A stretch of 64,000 nucleotides of DNA from Emticicia sp. CRIBPO. Its GTDB lineage: Bacteria; Bacteroidota; Bacteroidia; Cytophagales; Spirosomataceae. The notes beneath the pieces were generated by a model, which was not told the origin of the DNA, searched no databases, and saw nothing but the letters and a program-made list of their open reading frames with translations. This document shows, piece by piece, positions 32,925 to 42,226 of the stretch. The DNA lies in contig NZ_JAAAKV010000014.1 in assembly GCF_009905725.1 (NCBI RefSeq), forward strand, positions 1 through 64,000, given 5' to 3'. The position numbers and the translations under genes were made by a program. The first letter of the stretch is position 1, and every line of letters begins with the position of its first letter.

Positions 32925-35900
32925 ATGAAAGGAAAATTACTTCTGTCAACAGTGTTAGTATTTTCGATGATTGTGTCTTTCGCACAGACCACAATCAAAG
33001 GCAAAGTAACATCTGCAGATGATGGATCGGGACTACCTGGCGTAACTGTTCAGGTAAAGGGGACGAATACGGGAACGCAGACTAATGCGGATGGAAATTA
33101 CACCATTGTTGCTTCAGGTACTTCTACATTGGAGTTTACATTTATCGGATTTAAAACTTTTGAAACTGTGGTAGGTAACAGAACCCAGATTGACATTGCA
33201 TTGGAATCTGATGTGAAAACTTTAAGTGAAGTTGTTGTAACAGGTTTCGGTTCTCAGATCAAAAGAGAATTAACCGGTAATATCGCTCAGGTGAAAGGCA
33301 AGGACATTGAAAATATGCCTACTCCGAGTGTGGATGCTGCTCTTCAGGGTAAAGCTGCCGGTGTGTATGTAAACAGTGGCTCAGGTAAACTGGGACAGGC
33401 TGTTACAGTACGTGTGCGTGGTAACTCTTCGATCAGTGCAAGCAGTGAGCCTTTGTATGTGGTAGATGGTATGCCTGTTACTACAGGTGATTTAGGTAAC
33501 TACGGTGGTAACACCAACCCTTTGGTAGACTTAAACCCTAATGATATTGAATCAATAGAAATATTGAAAGATGCTTCTGCCGGTGCAATTTACGGCTCAA
33601 GAGCTGCCAATGGTGTGGTACTTATTACCACTAAAAGAGGTGGATCGGGTAAAACCAATATTTCATTTAACTACCAGACCGGTGTTTCTGAAGCTACAAA
33701 AAGAGTGGCGTTTTTGAATGCACAGCAATTCATTGATTTCTACAAACAAGCTACTGCCAACAGAGACAGAATTTCAGGTTATGACACCAGTGATCCTGAT
33801 TCATATACTCAGTATATGTTCGGCCCGGGCGGATTCCTTGAATATTACAGTATGGGTACTTATGGTACTCCTGATCAGGGAGATTATGACTGGCAGGACC
33901 AGGCTTTTCAGCAAGGTGGATTACAGCAGGCTGATTTCCAGATGAATGGTGGAAATGAGAAAACTAAATTTTTCATTTCAGGACAATACTATGATCAGAC
34001 AGGTACTATCATCGGTAACAGCCTTAACCGTATGTCCGGTCGTTTGAATCTTGATCACAAAGCTACCAACTGGCTGAATGTGGGTCTTTCAATGAACCTG
34101 ACAAGATCATTCAACCGTCGTCTTCCTGGTGATAATGCTTTCTCAAACCCGCTACAGATGTCGGCTTTGACGCCATTGACGCCTTTTACGGATAAAGAAA
34201 CAGGCTTGCCTACAGGTACTCCTCCGGGAGATGCAAGTTTGCCGTTGTACTTTAACCCGATCATTGCTATCAATTACGCAAAATATACTTCTACAGGTTA
34301 CAGAAACCTTAGTAATGCATATGCTCAGGTAAAATTATTGCCGGGTTTACTTTTCAGATCTGAATTAGGTATTGACTTACTTAACCAGAACGAAGAAGGT
34401 TACTGGCAAAGTCAGAACGTCAGAAATAACTCTGATGCCACAAGTGGTAATGGTGTTAACTACGGTACTTTTGTGACTAACTATAACACTAACAACTTCT
34501 TCTCTTATGATAAGACGCTTGGAGTGCATGGAATCAGTGCCGTTTTAGGTATGTCATACCAGGAATCTCAGACCAAAAGAAATTATGTGTCTGGTATCCA
34601 GTTCCCTTCTGATTCATATCAGAAAATTGCGAGTGCAGCTACCAAGAATGACGGATCTTCATCTGAAACCAATTTCAGATTCTTATCTTACTTCCTGCGT
34701 GCCAACTACAAATTTGCTGACAAATACCTGTTCTCTGCCAGTGGCCGTATCGACGGATCGTCACGTTTTGGTTCTAACGCCAGATATGGTTTCTTCCCTG
34801 CTGCTTCAGTGGGTTGGGTAATTTCTGAAGAAGGGTTCCTTAAGGATAACAGCACTTTCAGCTTCCTGAAACTGAGAGGTAGCTATGGTCTGGTTGGAAA
34901 TGCTGAAATCGGTGATTTCCCTCAGTTGGGATTGTTCCAGGGTGATGCCGGATATGCAGGAACTGCAGGCCAGAGACCCGCACAAATCGGTAACCCTGAT
35001 TTGAAATGGGAAACTACAGCCCAGGCGGATATCGGAATTGACTTTGGATTCTTTAAGAACAGGATCAATGGTGAAATTGACTATTATGAGAAAAAAACCA
35101 GCGGTTTGTTGCTGAACGTGAATATTCCGGCTACTTCGGGATTCAGTACCCAGGTTAAAAACGTCGGAAAACTGGAGAACAAAGGTTTTGAATTTGTATT
35201 GAATACTCAAAACCTTGTCGGAGATTTCAAGTGGAATACTACGCTGAACTTCTCAACCAACAAAAACAAAGTAACTGATATCGACGGACAGATCATCGAA
35301 GGTGGAGTAAGAAGCATGAACCGTGTAATGGAAGGTGAAGCTATCGGTGTGTTCTATACCCGTGAGTATGCTGGTGTTAACCCGGCTAACGGCGATGCTC
35401 TTTTCTACAAAAATACCAAGAGCCCGGATGGAACTATCGACAGATCTACTGTGACTAACGCAGGTTATAACAGTACTGAAAGAGTGGTGGTAGGTAATCC
35501 GAACCCTAAATTTATCGGTGGTATTACCAACAATTTCTCTTACAAAGGCATTGACCTGAGTGTGTTCTTTAACGGTGTGGCAGGTAATGATATCAATATC
35601 TACGGTATTGGTCAGTATTCATCGGCGAATGGTATTTATGAAGATAACCAGACTGCAGATCAGATGAACGCCTGGACTCCTGAAAATCCTAATACCAATG
35701 TACCTGAAGCAAGGTTCTACAGAGGTAACGGAAACCAGGCTTCAAGCCGTTATATTGTGGATGGTTCATTCGTGAGATTGAGAACAGCCACTTTAGGTTA
35801 TACGCTTCCTAAGGCTTTGACCAGCAAAATGAAAATTGAGAAATTGAGAATATATGTTTCAGGAATGAACCTGGCTACATTCACTTCTTATCCTTTATGG

Positions 35901-36011
35901 GATCCGGAGGTTAACTCTGATGACTTTACGTCGAACTTTGCAATTGGAAATGATTTTTATACACCACCTCAGCCACGTTCATTTATCGTTGGTTTAAACC
36001 TTGGATTCTAA
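32925..36011 (+). CDS. SusC/RagA-family TonB-dependent outer membrane transporter
   Basis: 1028 residues from ATG 32925; a TTG two codons earlier is less likely. Signal peptide MKGKLLLSTVLVFSMIVSFAQ, carboxypeptidase-regulatory-like domain (GKVTSADDGSGLPGVTVQVKG), plug with EVVVTGFGSQIKRE, VTVRVRGNSSIS and DIESIEILKDASAGAIYGSRAANGV, then a barrel ending FIVGLNLGF. Paralogue of the transporter at 26.7 kb; N-terminal domains are nearly alike while the barrels differ. Partner SusD follows after 34 bases. Ligand unknown. Confidence 0.95.
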   Translation: MKGKLLLSTVLVFSMIVSFAQTTIKGKVTSADDGSGLPGVTVQVKGTNTGTQTNADGNYTIVASGTSTLEFTFIGFKTFETVVGNRTQIDIALESDVKTLSEVVVTGFGSQIKRELTGNIAQVKGKDIENMPTPSVDAALQGKAAGVYVNSGSGKLGQAVTVRVRGNSSISASSEPLYVVDGMPVTTGDLGNYGGNTNPLVDLNPNDIESIEILKDASAGAIYGSRAANGVVLITTKRGGSGKTNISFNYQTGVSEATKRVAFLNAQQFIDFYKQATANRDRISGYDTSDPDSYTQYMFGPGGFLEYYSMGTYGTPDQGDYDWQDQAFQQGGLQQADFQMNGGNEKTKFFISGQYYDQTGTIIGNSLNRMSGRLNLDHKATNWLNVGLSMNLTRSFNRRLPGDNAFSNPLQMSALTPLTPFTDKETGLPTGTPPGDASLPLYFNPIIAINYAKYTSTGYRNLSNAYAQVKLLPGLLFRSELGIDLLNQNEEGYWQSQNVRNNSDATSGNGVNYGTFVTNYNTNNFFSYDKTLGVHGISAVLGMSYQESQTKRNYVSGIQFPSDSYQKIASAATKNDGSSSETNFRFLSYFLRANYKFADKYLFSASGRIDGSSRFGSNARYGFFPAASVGWVISEEGFLKDNSTFSFLKLRGSYGLVGNAEIGDFPQLGLFQGDAGYAGTAGQRPAQIGNPDLKWETTAQADIGIDFGFFKNRINGEIDYYEKKTSGLLLNVNIPATSGFSTQVKNVGKLENKGFEFVLNTQNLVGDFKWNTTLNFSTNKNKVTDIDGQIIEGGVRSMNRVMEGEAIGVFYTREYAGVNPANGDALFYKNTKSPDGTIDRSTVTNAGYNSTERVVVGNPNPKFIGGITNNFSYKGIDLSVFFNGVAGNDINIYGIGQYSSANGIYEDNQTADQMNAWTPENPNTNVPEARFYRGNGNQASSRYIVDGSFVRLRTATLGYTLPKALTSKMKIEKLRIYVSGMNLATFTSYPLWDPEVNSDDFTSNFAIGNDFYTPPQPRSFIVGLNLGF

Positions 36012-36045
36012 GTATAACAATTGTTTCAAATTAAAAGAGATTATC

Positions 36046-37419
36046 ATGAAAAAAAATAGATATTTATACTCTGCGTTGGTAGCAACAGGTCTTTTTCTGG
36101 CTACGGGATGTGCCAGTAAGCTAGACGTATCTCCAACTCAAACTATTGATGAGAAAACGGCACTTGCTACTTCAAGAGACGTTGAAGTTACCCTGATCGG
36201 TTGTTATGACGGATTACAGGATGTGGACGTTTACGGCGGAGCTTTTCAGTATGTAGGTGACTTGTACGGAAACGACAATGATGTTCGTTTTGGTGGTACT
36301 TTCCAGAATTTACTTGAAATTGCTGACAAGCAATTGACTACGGGAAACGCTACTGCTACTGCAACCTGGAGAGATACCTATGTGGCTATTAACAGAGCCA
36401 ATAACGTACTCTCTGCCCTGGATAAGGTGGACGAAAACAAGAGAAGCCGTTTTGAAGGTGAAGCCAAGTTTATCAGAGGAGCTTTGTATTTTGAACTGGT
36501 ACGTATGTATGCTAAAACCTGGGGTGATGGCGATAATGCAACCAATGCCGGTGTACCTTTGATCCTGACACCTACAAGGGGTATCACAGATGCTGACTAC
36601 AAGGCCAGAAACAGTGTAGCTGAAGTTTATACCCAGGTAATCGCTGACCTTACTTCGGCTGCCAGCTTGTTGCCTGCTTCGAATACCATTTATGCTACAA
36701 AAGGAGCAGCCAATGCTATTTTGTCGAGAGTATACCTGCAACAAGGTAACTACGCAGCTGCCAGAGATGCTGCCAATGCGGTGATCACTTCCAATGCCAA
36801 CACATTGGCTCCGGATTTCGGATCATTGTTTTATACTTATCTTGACAATGGCGGATCAAGCCCTGCTGAGTACATCTTCTCTATGGTGGTAACACCTCAG
36901 GATGGTACAAACGACATGAATACTTACTATGGAGTTACTGTCGGATCAATTCCTGGTACGTCAGGTCGTGGTGACATCAGAATTCTTCAGTCGCACATTG
37001 ATTCGTATGAGCCGGGTGATGCCAGGGGAGCGTTCTTCCTGAGAGCAAACAACAACAACTACACTCAGAAACATCTTGATACCTTCGGAAACGTTCCGGT
37101 AGTAAGATTGGCTGAGATGTATCTGACCCGTGCGGAAGCTAATTTCAGACTTGGAACCACCACGGGAGCAACTCCTCTGGCTGATGTTAACAGGATCCGT
37201 AACAGATCCGGTCTGGCAAGTCTTGCGACAGTTTCTTTAGCTCAGATATTGAAAGAAAGGAAGTTAGAGCTGGCTTTCGAAGGTGTTCAGGTACATGATC
37301 TTAAGAGATTGAAAGCGACCATCGGTGGTGTGGCTTACAATTCTCCGAGATTGGTATTCCCGATTCCTCAGCGTGAAGTTGATACCAATAAGAAATTGGT
37401 TCAGAACACAGGATACTGA
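36046..37419 (+). CDS. SusD/RagB-family nutrient-binding outer membrane lipoprotein
   Basis: 457 residues from ATG 36046, chosen because the signal sequence with lipobox LATGC (Cys22) starts there; an upstream in-frame TTG overlaps SusC. SusD hallmarks: RFEGEAKFIRGALYFELVRMYAKTW, RNSVAEVYTQVIADLTSAASLLP, VVRLAEMYLTRAEANFRLG, DVNRIRNRSGL and ILKERKLELAFEGVQVHDLKRL. Works as the lid of the SusC channel encoded upstream. Followed by a terminator. Confidence 0.94.
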   Translation: MKKNRYLYSALVATGLFLATGCASKLDVSPTQTIDEKTALATSRDVEVTLIGCYDGLQDVDVYGGAFQYVGDLYGNDNDVRFGGTFQNLLEIADKQLTTGNATATATWRDTYVAINRANNVLSALDKVDENKRSRFEGEAKFIRGALYFELVRMYAKTWGDGDNATNAGVPLILTPTRGITDADYKARNSVAEVYTQVIADLTSAASLLPASNTIYATKGAANAILSRVYLQQGNYAAARDAANAVITSNANTLAPDFGSLFYTYLDNGGSSPAEYIFSMVVTPQDGTNDMNTYYGVTVGSIPGTSGRGDIRILQSHIDSYEPGDARGAFFLRANNNNYTQKHLDTFGNVPVVRLAEMYLTRAEANFRLGTTTGATPLADVNRIRNRSGLASLATVSLAQILKERKLELAFEGVQVHDLKRLKATIGGVAYNSPRLVFPIPQREVDTNKKLVQNTGY

Positions 37420-37455
37420 TTTATTGGATTTTATAATACTTAAGTATTAATATTA

Positions 37456-37488
37456 AAGGGTTATCATCGTAAGATGGTAGCCCTTTTT
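37456..37488 (+). terminator. Intrinsic terminator after SusD 2
   Basis: Stem AAGGGTTATCATC / GATGGTAGCCCTT (37456-37468 with 37473-37485, two G-U pairs), 4-base loop and T run. Confidence 0.85.
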
Positions 37489-37519
37489 GTTTCAATAAGT
37501 GAAATATTTACTAATTTTG
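37486..37519 (+). promoter_or_regulatory. Candidate promoter of the ABC-F gene
   Basis: TTTG (37486-37489), 22 bases, TAATTTTG (37512-37519), a full -7 match. It predicts a leader of about 100 bases. Confidence 0.5.
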
Positions 37520-37564
37520 CAGTGTTTTATTTTTCAATCTGAAGCCATAGGTTTACTATCAGGA

Positions 37565-37595
37565 ATTCGGGACCCAAGCTGCCTGAATCTTTTTT
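37565..37595 (+). promoter_or_regulatory. Possible attenuator hairpin in the ABC-F leader
   Basis: ATTCGGG (37565-37571) pairs with CCTGAAT (37582-37588, one G-U), 10-base loop, then CTTTTTT. It has terminator form but lies 32 bases before the start codon. A short stem, so only a suggestion of attenuation. Confidence 0.35.
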
Positions 37596-37626
37596 GACCC
37601 TGAACTTCGTACTTATTATTTTATAG

Positions 37627-39543
37627 ATGTTAACAATCAATAATTTATCTTTTTATTTTGGTGGAAGGGCTATTTTTGAAGATGCCAGCTTACAGATTAA
37701 ACCAAAGGATAAAATCGGACTTATCGGCTTAAACGGGAAGGGGAAATCAACCCTTTTGAGATTAATCGTCGGGGAGTATCAGCCGGACGCAGGTTCAATT
37801 ACCAAAGCGGGCGGGTGTACCATCGGTTTTCTTAACCAGGACTTGCTTTCTTACCAGACTGACGACTCTATTCTTCTGGTGGCTATGCAGGCTTTTGAAA
37901 GAGAACTGGAGCTTCAGCAACAGATAGATGAGGTTTTGCATGAAATGGAAACCGATTATAAAGATGAACTGGTAGATACGCTGGGCAGATTGCAGGAAGA
38001 ATTTGATCATTTGGGAGGATATACCATTCAGTCGAAGGCAGAGGAGATTCTGGAAGGTCTGGGTTTTAAAACCTGGGAACTGGAGAAACCACTCAGGGAG
38101 TTTTCGGGAGGCTGGAGAATGCGTGTAATGCTGGCGAAGCTTTTATTACAAAAACCTGCCATTTTGCTTCTGGATGAGCCTACCAACCACCTTGACTTAC
38201 CGTCAATCCAGTGGGTTGAAAAATATATCAGTTCGTACGAGAATGCTGTGGTGGTAGTTTCTCACGACCGTGAATTCCTGGATAATGTTTGTTCGTCGAT
38301 TGTGGAAGTTGCCAACAACAAGCTTACTCAGTATTCAGGCAACTATTCTTTCTATGTGGAAGAAAAGGCCATGAGAAGTGAGATTCAAAAAGGAGCTTAC
38401 GAGAATCAGCAGGCTCAGATCAGACAAACCGAACGTTTTATAGAAAGATTTAAGGCCAAAGCCTCGAAATCAAGACAGGTACAATCAAGGGTAAAGGCTT
38501 TGAATAAGCTGGAGCTTATTGATGATGTCATTGATGAGTCGGCCAAAGTACACTTTAAGTTTAAATTCGGTACCCAGCCGGGCAGAAATGTCATGGAACT
38601 GGATAATATATCTAAAGCTTACGGTGAAAAGGTTATTCTTGAAAATACCACGGCCACTATTGAAAGAGGCGATAAGATCGTTCTGATCGGTGCCAATGGT
38701 AAAGGAAAGTCGACTTTGCTCAGGATCATTTCAGGAGACGAAAAAATGAAGGGGGAGAGGAAATTGGGACATAATGTCAAATTCTCTTTCTATGCTCAGC
38801 ACCAGCTGGAGTCGCTTCACATGGAAGAACCTATCCTGGAGGAGTTGAAATACGCAGATTCAACCAAATCTGAGACCGAATTAAGGTCTGTACTGGGTTG
38901 TTTCCTGTTTGGCGGTGAAGATGTGTTCAAAAAGATAAAAGTCCTCTCAGGAGGCGAAAAATCAAGGGTAGCTCTGGCCAAAATCCTGATATCAGAAGCC
39001 AACTTCCTGTTGCTCGATGAGCCTACCAACCACCTTGACATGCAGTCGGTGAATATCCTTGTTCAGGCCCTTGATCAATATGAAGGTACTTATGTGATTG
39101 TATCTCACGACAGACACTTTATCAGCCAGGTATCTAACAAAGTGTGGTACATTGAAGACTCGGAGATTAAGCAATTCCCGGGAGGATATGATGAGTTTTT
39201 GATCTGGCTTGAAGAAACCGGTCGCACACTTGATATGGGATCCTCCCCTAAGAAAGAGGATAAGCCCTCGAAACCGGCTGCTGAAACACGTCCTGTTGAG
39301 AAAAGCCCCGCTTCCGGCGTGAACGTAAAAAAACTGGAAAAAGAAATAGAAGAACTGGAACAGAATATCTCTGAACTGGAAAAGAAAAAAGCGGACATTG
39401 AAGCAGAACTGGCTGAAGAAAAGGTTTTTAATAACCCGGAGGCCCTGAAGAAATCTAATGCTGCCTATGCCCGTATCAAGGAAGAAATTCAGACGGCCAA
39501 CCAGGTTTGGGAAGAGAAGATGATGTGTCTCGAAGAAATGTAA
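37627..39543 (+). CDS. ABC-F family ATPase
   Basis: 638 residues, two ABC domains in one chain without membrane helices. First Walker A GLNGKGKSTLLRLI, signature REFSGGWRMRVMLAK, Walker B LLLDEPTNHLDL. An inter-domain linker follows (about residues 240-300, RQTERFIERFKAKASKSRQ). The second set is GANGKGKSTLLRII, VLSGGEKSRVALAK and LLLDEPTNHLDM. The C-terminus has a coiled coil (KKLEKEIEELEQNISELEKKKAD, about 565-635), as in Uup/YfmR-type members. ABC-F proteins act on the ribosome, relieving stalls or protecting from antibiotics. No evidence here for a specific resistance role. The T9SS plug gene follows after 32 bases. Confidence 0.9.
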   Translation: MLTINNLSFYFGGRAIFEDASLQIKPKDKIGLIGLNGKGKSTLLRLIVGEYQPDAGSITKAGGCTIGFLNQDLLSYQTDDSILLVAMQAFERELELQQQIDEVLHEMETDYKDELVDTLGRLQEEFDHLGGYTIQSKAEEILEGLGFKTWELEKPLREFSGGWRMRVMLAKLLLQKPAILLLDEPTNHLDLPSIQWVEKYISSYENAVVVVSHDREFLDNVCSSIVEVANNKLTQYSGNYSFYVEEKAMRSEIQKGAYENQQAQIRQTERFIERFKAKASKSRQVQSRVKALNKLELIDDVIDESAKVHFKFKFGTQPGRNVMELDNISKAYGEKVILENTTATIERGDKIVLIGANGKGKSTLLRIISGDEKMKGERKLGHNVKFSFYAQHQLESLHMEEPILEELKYADSTKSETELRSVLGCFLFGGEDVFKKIKVLSGGEKSRVALAKILISEANFLLLDEPTNHLDMQSVNILVQALDQYEGTYVIVSHDRHFISQVSNKVWYIEDSEIKQFPGGYDEFLIWLEETGRTLDMGSSPKKEDKPSKPAAETRPVEKSPASGVNVKKLEKEIEELEQNISELEKKKADIEAELAEEKVFNNPEALKKSNAAYARIKEEIQTANQVWEEKMMCLEEM

Positions 39544-39575
39544 CAATTATAATGATGGCGATCCGTTGAATTAAA

Positions 39576-40931
39576 ATGACCTTTAATGATATCCGATATA
39601 TGATTTTTAAAGCAGTTTTAATTCAACCGTTCATCAGAAAGAAAATAATCCTCCTGTCTGCACTGCTGGTATTCTTTACCATTTATTTATCTGACGCCGC
39701 GGCCCAGGACGAACTCACCGACCGGGTGAATGAAGATGAGTTGAAAACCGTCATGCTTTATCCTTACTCCGGAAACCTGGATTATCAGAGAAAAGTCCTT
39801 AATCCTGCGATCATCAGCCTGGAAGGCAACACCCCGCTTGTGCTGGAGTTTGACGATCTGAGGGCCTCTTACCAATCATTTACGGTAAAGATTGTTCATT
39901 GTGGTCTGGACTGGAAACAGTCAGGTCTCAGAGACCTCGAATATCTCAGTGATTACAACGAGTTTTTTATCAACAATTACGAAGTATCCCAAAGTACGAA
40001 AGTTCCGTATTATCATTATACATTCAGGTTACCCAGGACCAGGATTTCGGGTAACTTTATAGTCCAGGTAATGGAAGGCGGGCTGAATGGCCGTATGGTG
40101 ATTCAAAAACGTTTCAGGGTGTTTGAATCACGGGTGGGCATTTCTCCCAGTGTAGCCCCTGCCCAGGACCCTGTATTATGGAGAACCCATCAGCAGGTAG
40201 GGTTGAAGCTCAATTTTAAAGATTATCCGCTTCGTGACCCTAAAAGTGAATTCAGGATTGTGGTGAGGCAAAACTACCGGGACGATAAAGTGGTGATGCT
40301 CGACGCTAAAAATGCGATGAATGCCGGAGCCTTTGAATTAAACTACAGGTTCTTTTCTAATGAGAATACTTTTCCGGGTGGTTCTGAATTCCGTTTTTTT
40401 GATATCCGAAGCACTTACTCAAGAGGTAATTATGTACAAAGAGTCAATAACGGCAAGGTAGATGAAATCATCTTGTCCCCTCAGTCAGATAACAGCAGGA
40501 GGGCTTACCTGGAAACCCAGGACCTGGACGGCCGTTTTATGATCACCAACATTGACGCCAATTCACCGGATATTTCTTCAGATTATGTCAAAGTATTGTT
40601 CAGATTAAAGCATGAGAACCTGGGGCAAAGCAAGAAAGTCTTTATCAATGGCCAGCTGAGTAACTGGCAGCTGAGTGATAATTATCTGATGCATTATGCA
40701 GAGCAAGCCGGAGAATACCAGGCCATGTTGTTTCTGAAGCAAGGCGTATATGACTACAAGTACGTACTGCTGGATGAAATAAAAGAAGTAGCTGATGAAA
40801 GCTTTTTCGAAGGCAATCACTCTGATACCGAAAATGCCTACGAGTTTTTCATCTATCACCAACCACCCACAGCCCGCACGGAGCGGCTGATCGGCTACTC
40901 CATCATTAGCGACAGCCGGAAGAGGGAGTAG
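39576..40931 (+). CDS. Type IX secretion system plug protein (DUF5103)
   Basis: 451 residues. A hydrophobic segment KKIILLSALLVFFTIYLSDAAAQ is the export signal; ATG 39600 is an alternative start. The body matches the DUF5103/T9SS plug family: VMLYPYSGNLDYQRKVLNPAI, LVLEFDDL, VKIVHCGLDWKQSGL, YHYTFRLPRTRISGNFIVQV and a carbohydrate-binding-like C-terminal part (VFINGQLSNWQLSD, GVYDYKYV). In this family the protein is reported to plug the SprA translocon between substrates. The last 51 bases of the gene recur at 50020-50070. It converges with the TolC-type gene two bases later. Confidence 0.88.
   Translation: MTFNDIRYMIFKAVLIQPFIRKKIILLSALLVFFTIYLSDAAAQDELTDRVNEDELKTVMLYPYSGNLDYQRKVLNPAIISLEGNTPLVLEFDDLRASYQSFTVKIVHCGLDWKQSGLRDLEYLSDYNEFFINNYEVSQSTKVPYYHYTFRLPRTRISGNFIVQVMEGGLNGRMVIQKRFRVFESRVGISPSVAPAQDPVLWRTHQQVGLKLNFKDYPLRDPKSEFRIVVRQNYRDDKVVMLDAKNAMNAGAFELNYRFFSNENTFPGGSEFRFFDIRSTYSRGNYVQRVNNGKVDEIILSPQSDNSRRAYLETQDLDGRFMITNIDANSPDISSDYVKVLFRLKHENLGQSKKVFINGQLSNWQLSDNYLMHYAEQAGEYQAMLFLKQGVYDYKYVLLDEIKEVADESFFEGNHSDTENAYEFFIYHQPPTARTERLIGYSIISDSRKRE
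40881..40931. repeat. Direct repeat, left copy (3' end of plug gene)
   Basis: 51 bases coding ERLIGYSIISDSRKRE and stop. They match 50020-50070 with two differences, both synonymous third-position changes (GAG/GAA, ATT/ATC). The two copies bracket the peptide-export block in the same orientation. Confidence 0.9.
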
Positions 40932-40933
40932 GC

Positions 40934-42226
40934 TCATTCCTTATACACTTCCAACACCCTTTTTCTAAACTGGAATTCATACTGGACCTGGATGAGATTT
41001 GATTTTGCTTTTTCGAGGTTGGTTCTGAAAGTATTGAGTTCGGTGCTGTTTAAGAGCCCTTCATTAAATCTTTCGCTGGCGGATTCAAAAGCCAGCTGCT
41101 GTGCTTTTAAGTTGAGACCGGCACCGGAAAGTTTTTCATAAGCCATCCTGGTGGAAAGAAAAGCTTGTTCCACTTCCGTGCTGAGCTGCTGAAGCTGTTG
41201 ACCATATTGATTTTCCAGGACTTTGTGAGTTATTTCAGCTGCTTTGATCCTGCCCCGGGTTTGCCCGTTGGTGTAGACCGGGAAGTTGATTCCCAGCCTC
41301 AGATATTGATTGAAGTTATAATTCAACTGGTTAAAATAATTGAATTCAGAAGCTGCCGCACTGGAATAGGCAGAACCCAGGCCTCCGTTAATGGAAACAG
41401 TAGGGTATCTGGCAGCGGTAGCTATTTTTATGCCTGCCACGGCACTTTTTACCTTTAGTTCGGCTGCTTTTAAAGCGGGTTGGTGGTCAAGACCCGTCAG
41501 GATATCATTTCGGAGATTTTCGTTAAATCCGGTATTATTAAACGTCATATTCTCTACCTCAAAGTTTAAGGAGTTGGAAAGGCCAAGTATCTGTACCAGG
41601 GCAAGTTTAGAGAGGGTAATGTTGTTTCTGGCAGTCAAGGCATCAAAGGCACTGGCAGCCAGCTGAGCTTCAAAATCAATGATGTTGGTTTTGGCCTTCA
41701 AACCCTCTTTTACAGTTTCTTTAATGACTTCTAACTGCCTTGCCAATGCATTTTCCTGCTCAAGGGCGATGCTATAAAGCTCTTGGTTCATCAGAACCTG
41801 CATATAAGCCAGTGTGATTTTGATTTTCAGTTCCCTTTTGTTTTTTTGACTCGCATAGTATTCAGATTGGAGATTGGTTTTATTTTGCTCAATCTGATTG
41901 CGGGTCGAAAAGCCGTTAAAGAGGGTCCAGTTGGAACTAAGTCCGAACGAATTGGATGAAATAGACCGCTGAACAAAGCTGTTGGTAAAAGGGTCAATAC
42001 TTCTCCCGAAGTTGAGCCCATGTGAAAAACTGCCGCTGGCCGAAGGATAAACAGCATTTTTTGATTGCCTGAGGGTATTTTCAGCTTGTTGAATGTTTAA
42101 TTCCTGCCCTTTTAACTCCAGGTTGTTTTTGAAGGCCAGTTCGATGCAATCCTGCAAAGAATAGCTCTGCTGGGCTTTGACGGAGCTCAAAACAAGGCAG
42201 CAGAAAATCAATAATGGCCATTTCAT
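40934..42226 (-). CDS. TolC-family outer membrane efflux protein
   Basis: 430 residues with a signal peptide (MKWPLLIFCCLVLSSVKAQ). Two repeated OEP halves are visible: YSLQDCIELAFKNNLELKGQELNIQQAENTLRQSKNAVYPS, LSKLALVQILGL, and later DHQPALKAAELKVKSAVAGIKIATAARYPTVSINGG. The rest is mostly helical, with a tail rich in long helices. It would form the outer membrane channel of a type I secretion route with the HlyD and ABC proteins encoded immediately upstream. Its ATG overlaps the HlyD stop (TAATG). Its stop is three bases from the end of the plug gene, that is, right at the left edge of the island. Confidence 0.9.
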   Translation of the reverse strand: MKWPLLIFCCLVLSSVKAQQSYSLQDCIELAFKNNLELKGQELNIQQAENTLRQSKNAVYPSASGSFSHGLNFGRSIDPFTNSFVQRSISSNSFGLSSNWTLFNGFSTRNQIEQNKTNLQSEYYASQKNKRELKIKITLAYMQVLMNQELYSIALEQENALARQLEVIKETVKEGLKAKTNIIDFEAQLAASAFDALTARNNITLSKLALVQILGLSNSLNFEVENMTFNNTGFNENLRNDILTGLDHQPALKAAELKVKSAVAGIKIATAARYPTVSINGGLGSAYSSAAASEFNYFNQLNYNFNQYLRLGINFPVYTNGQTRGRIKAAEITHKVLENQYGQQLQQLSTEVEQAFLSTRMAYEKLSGAGLNLKAQQLAFESASERFNEGLLNSTELNTFRTNLEKAKSNLIQVQYEFQFRKRVLEVYKE

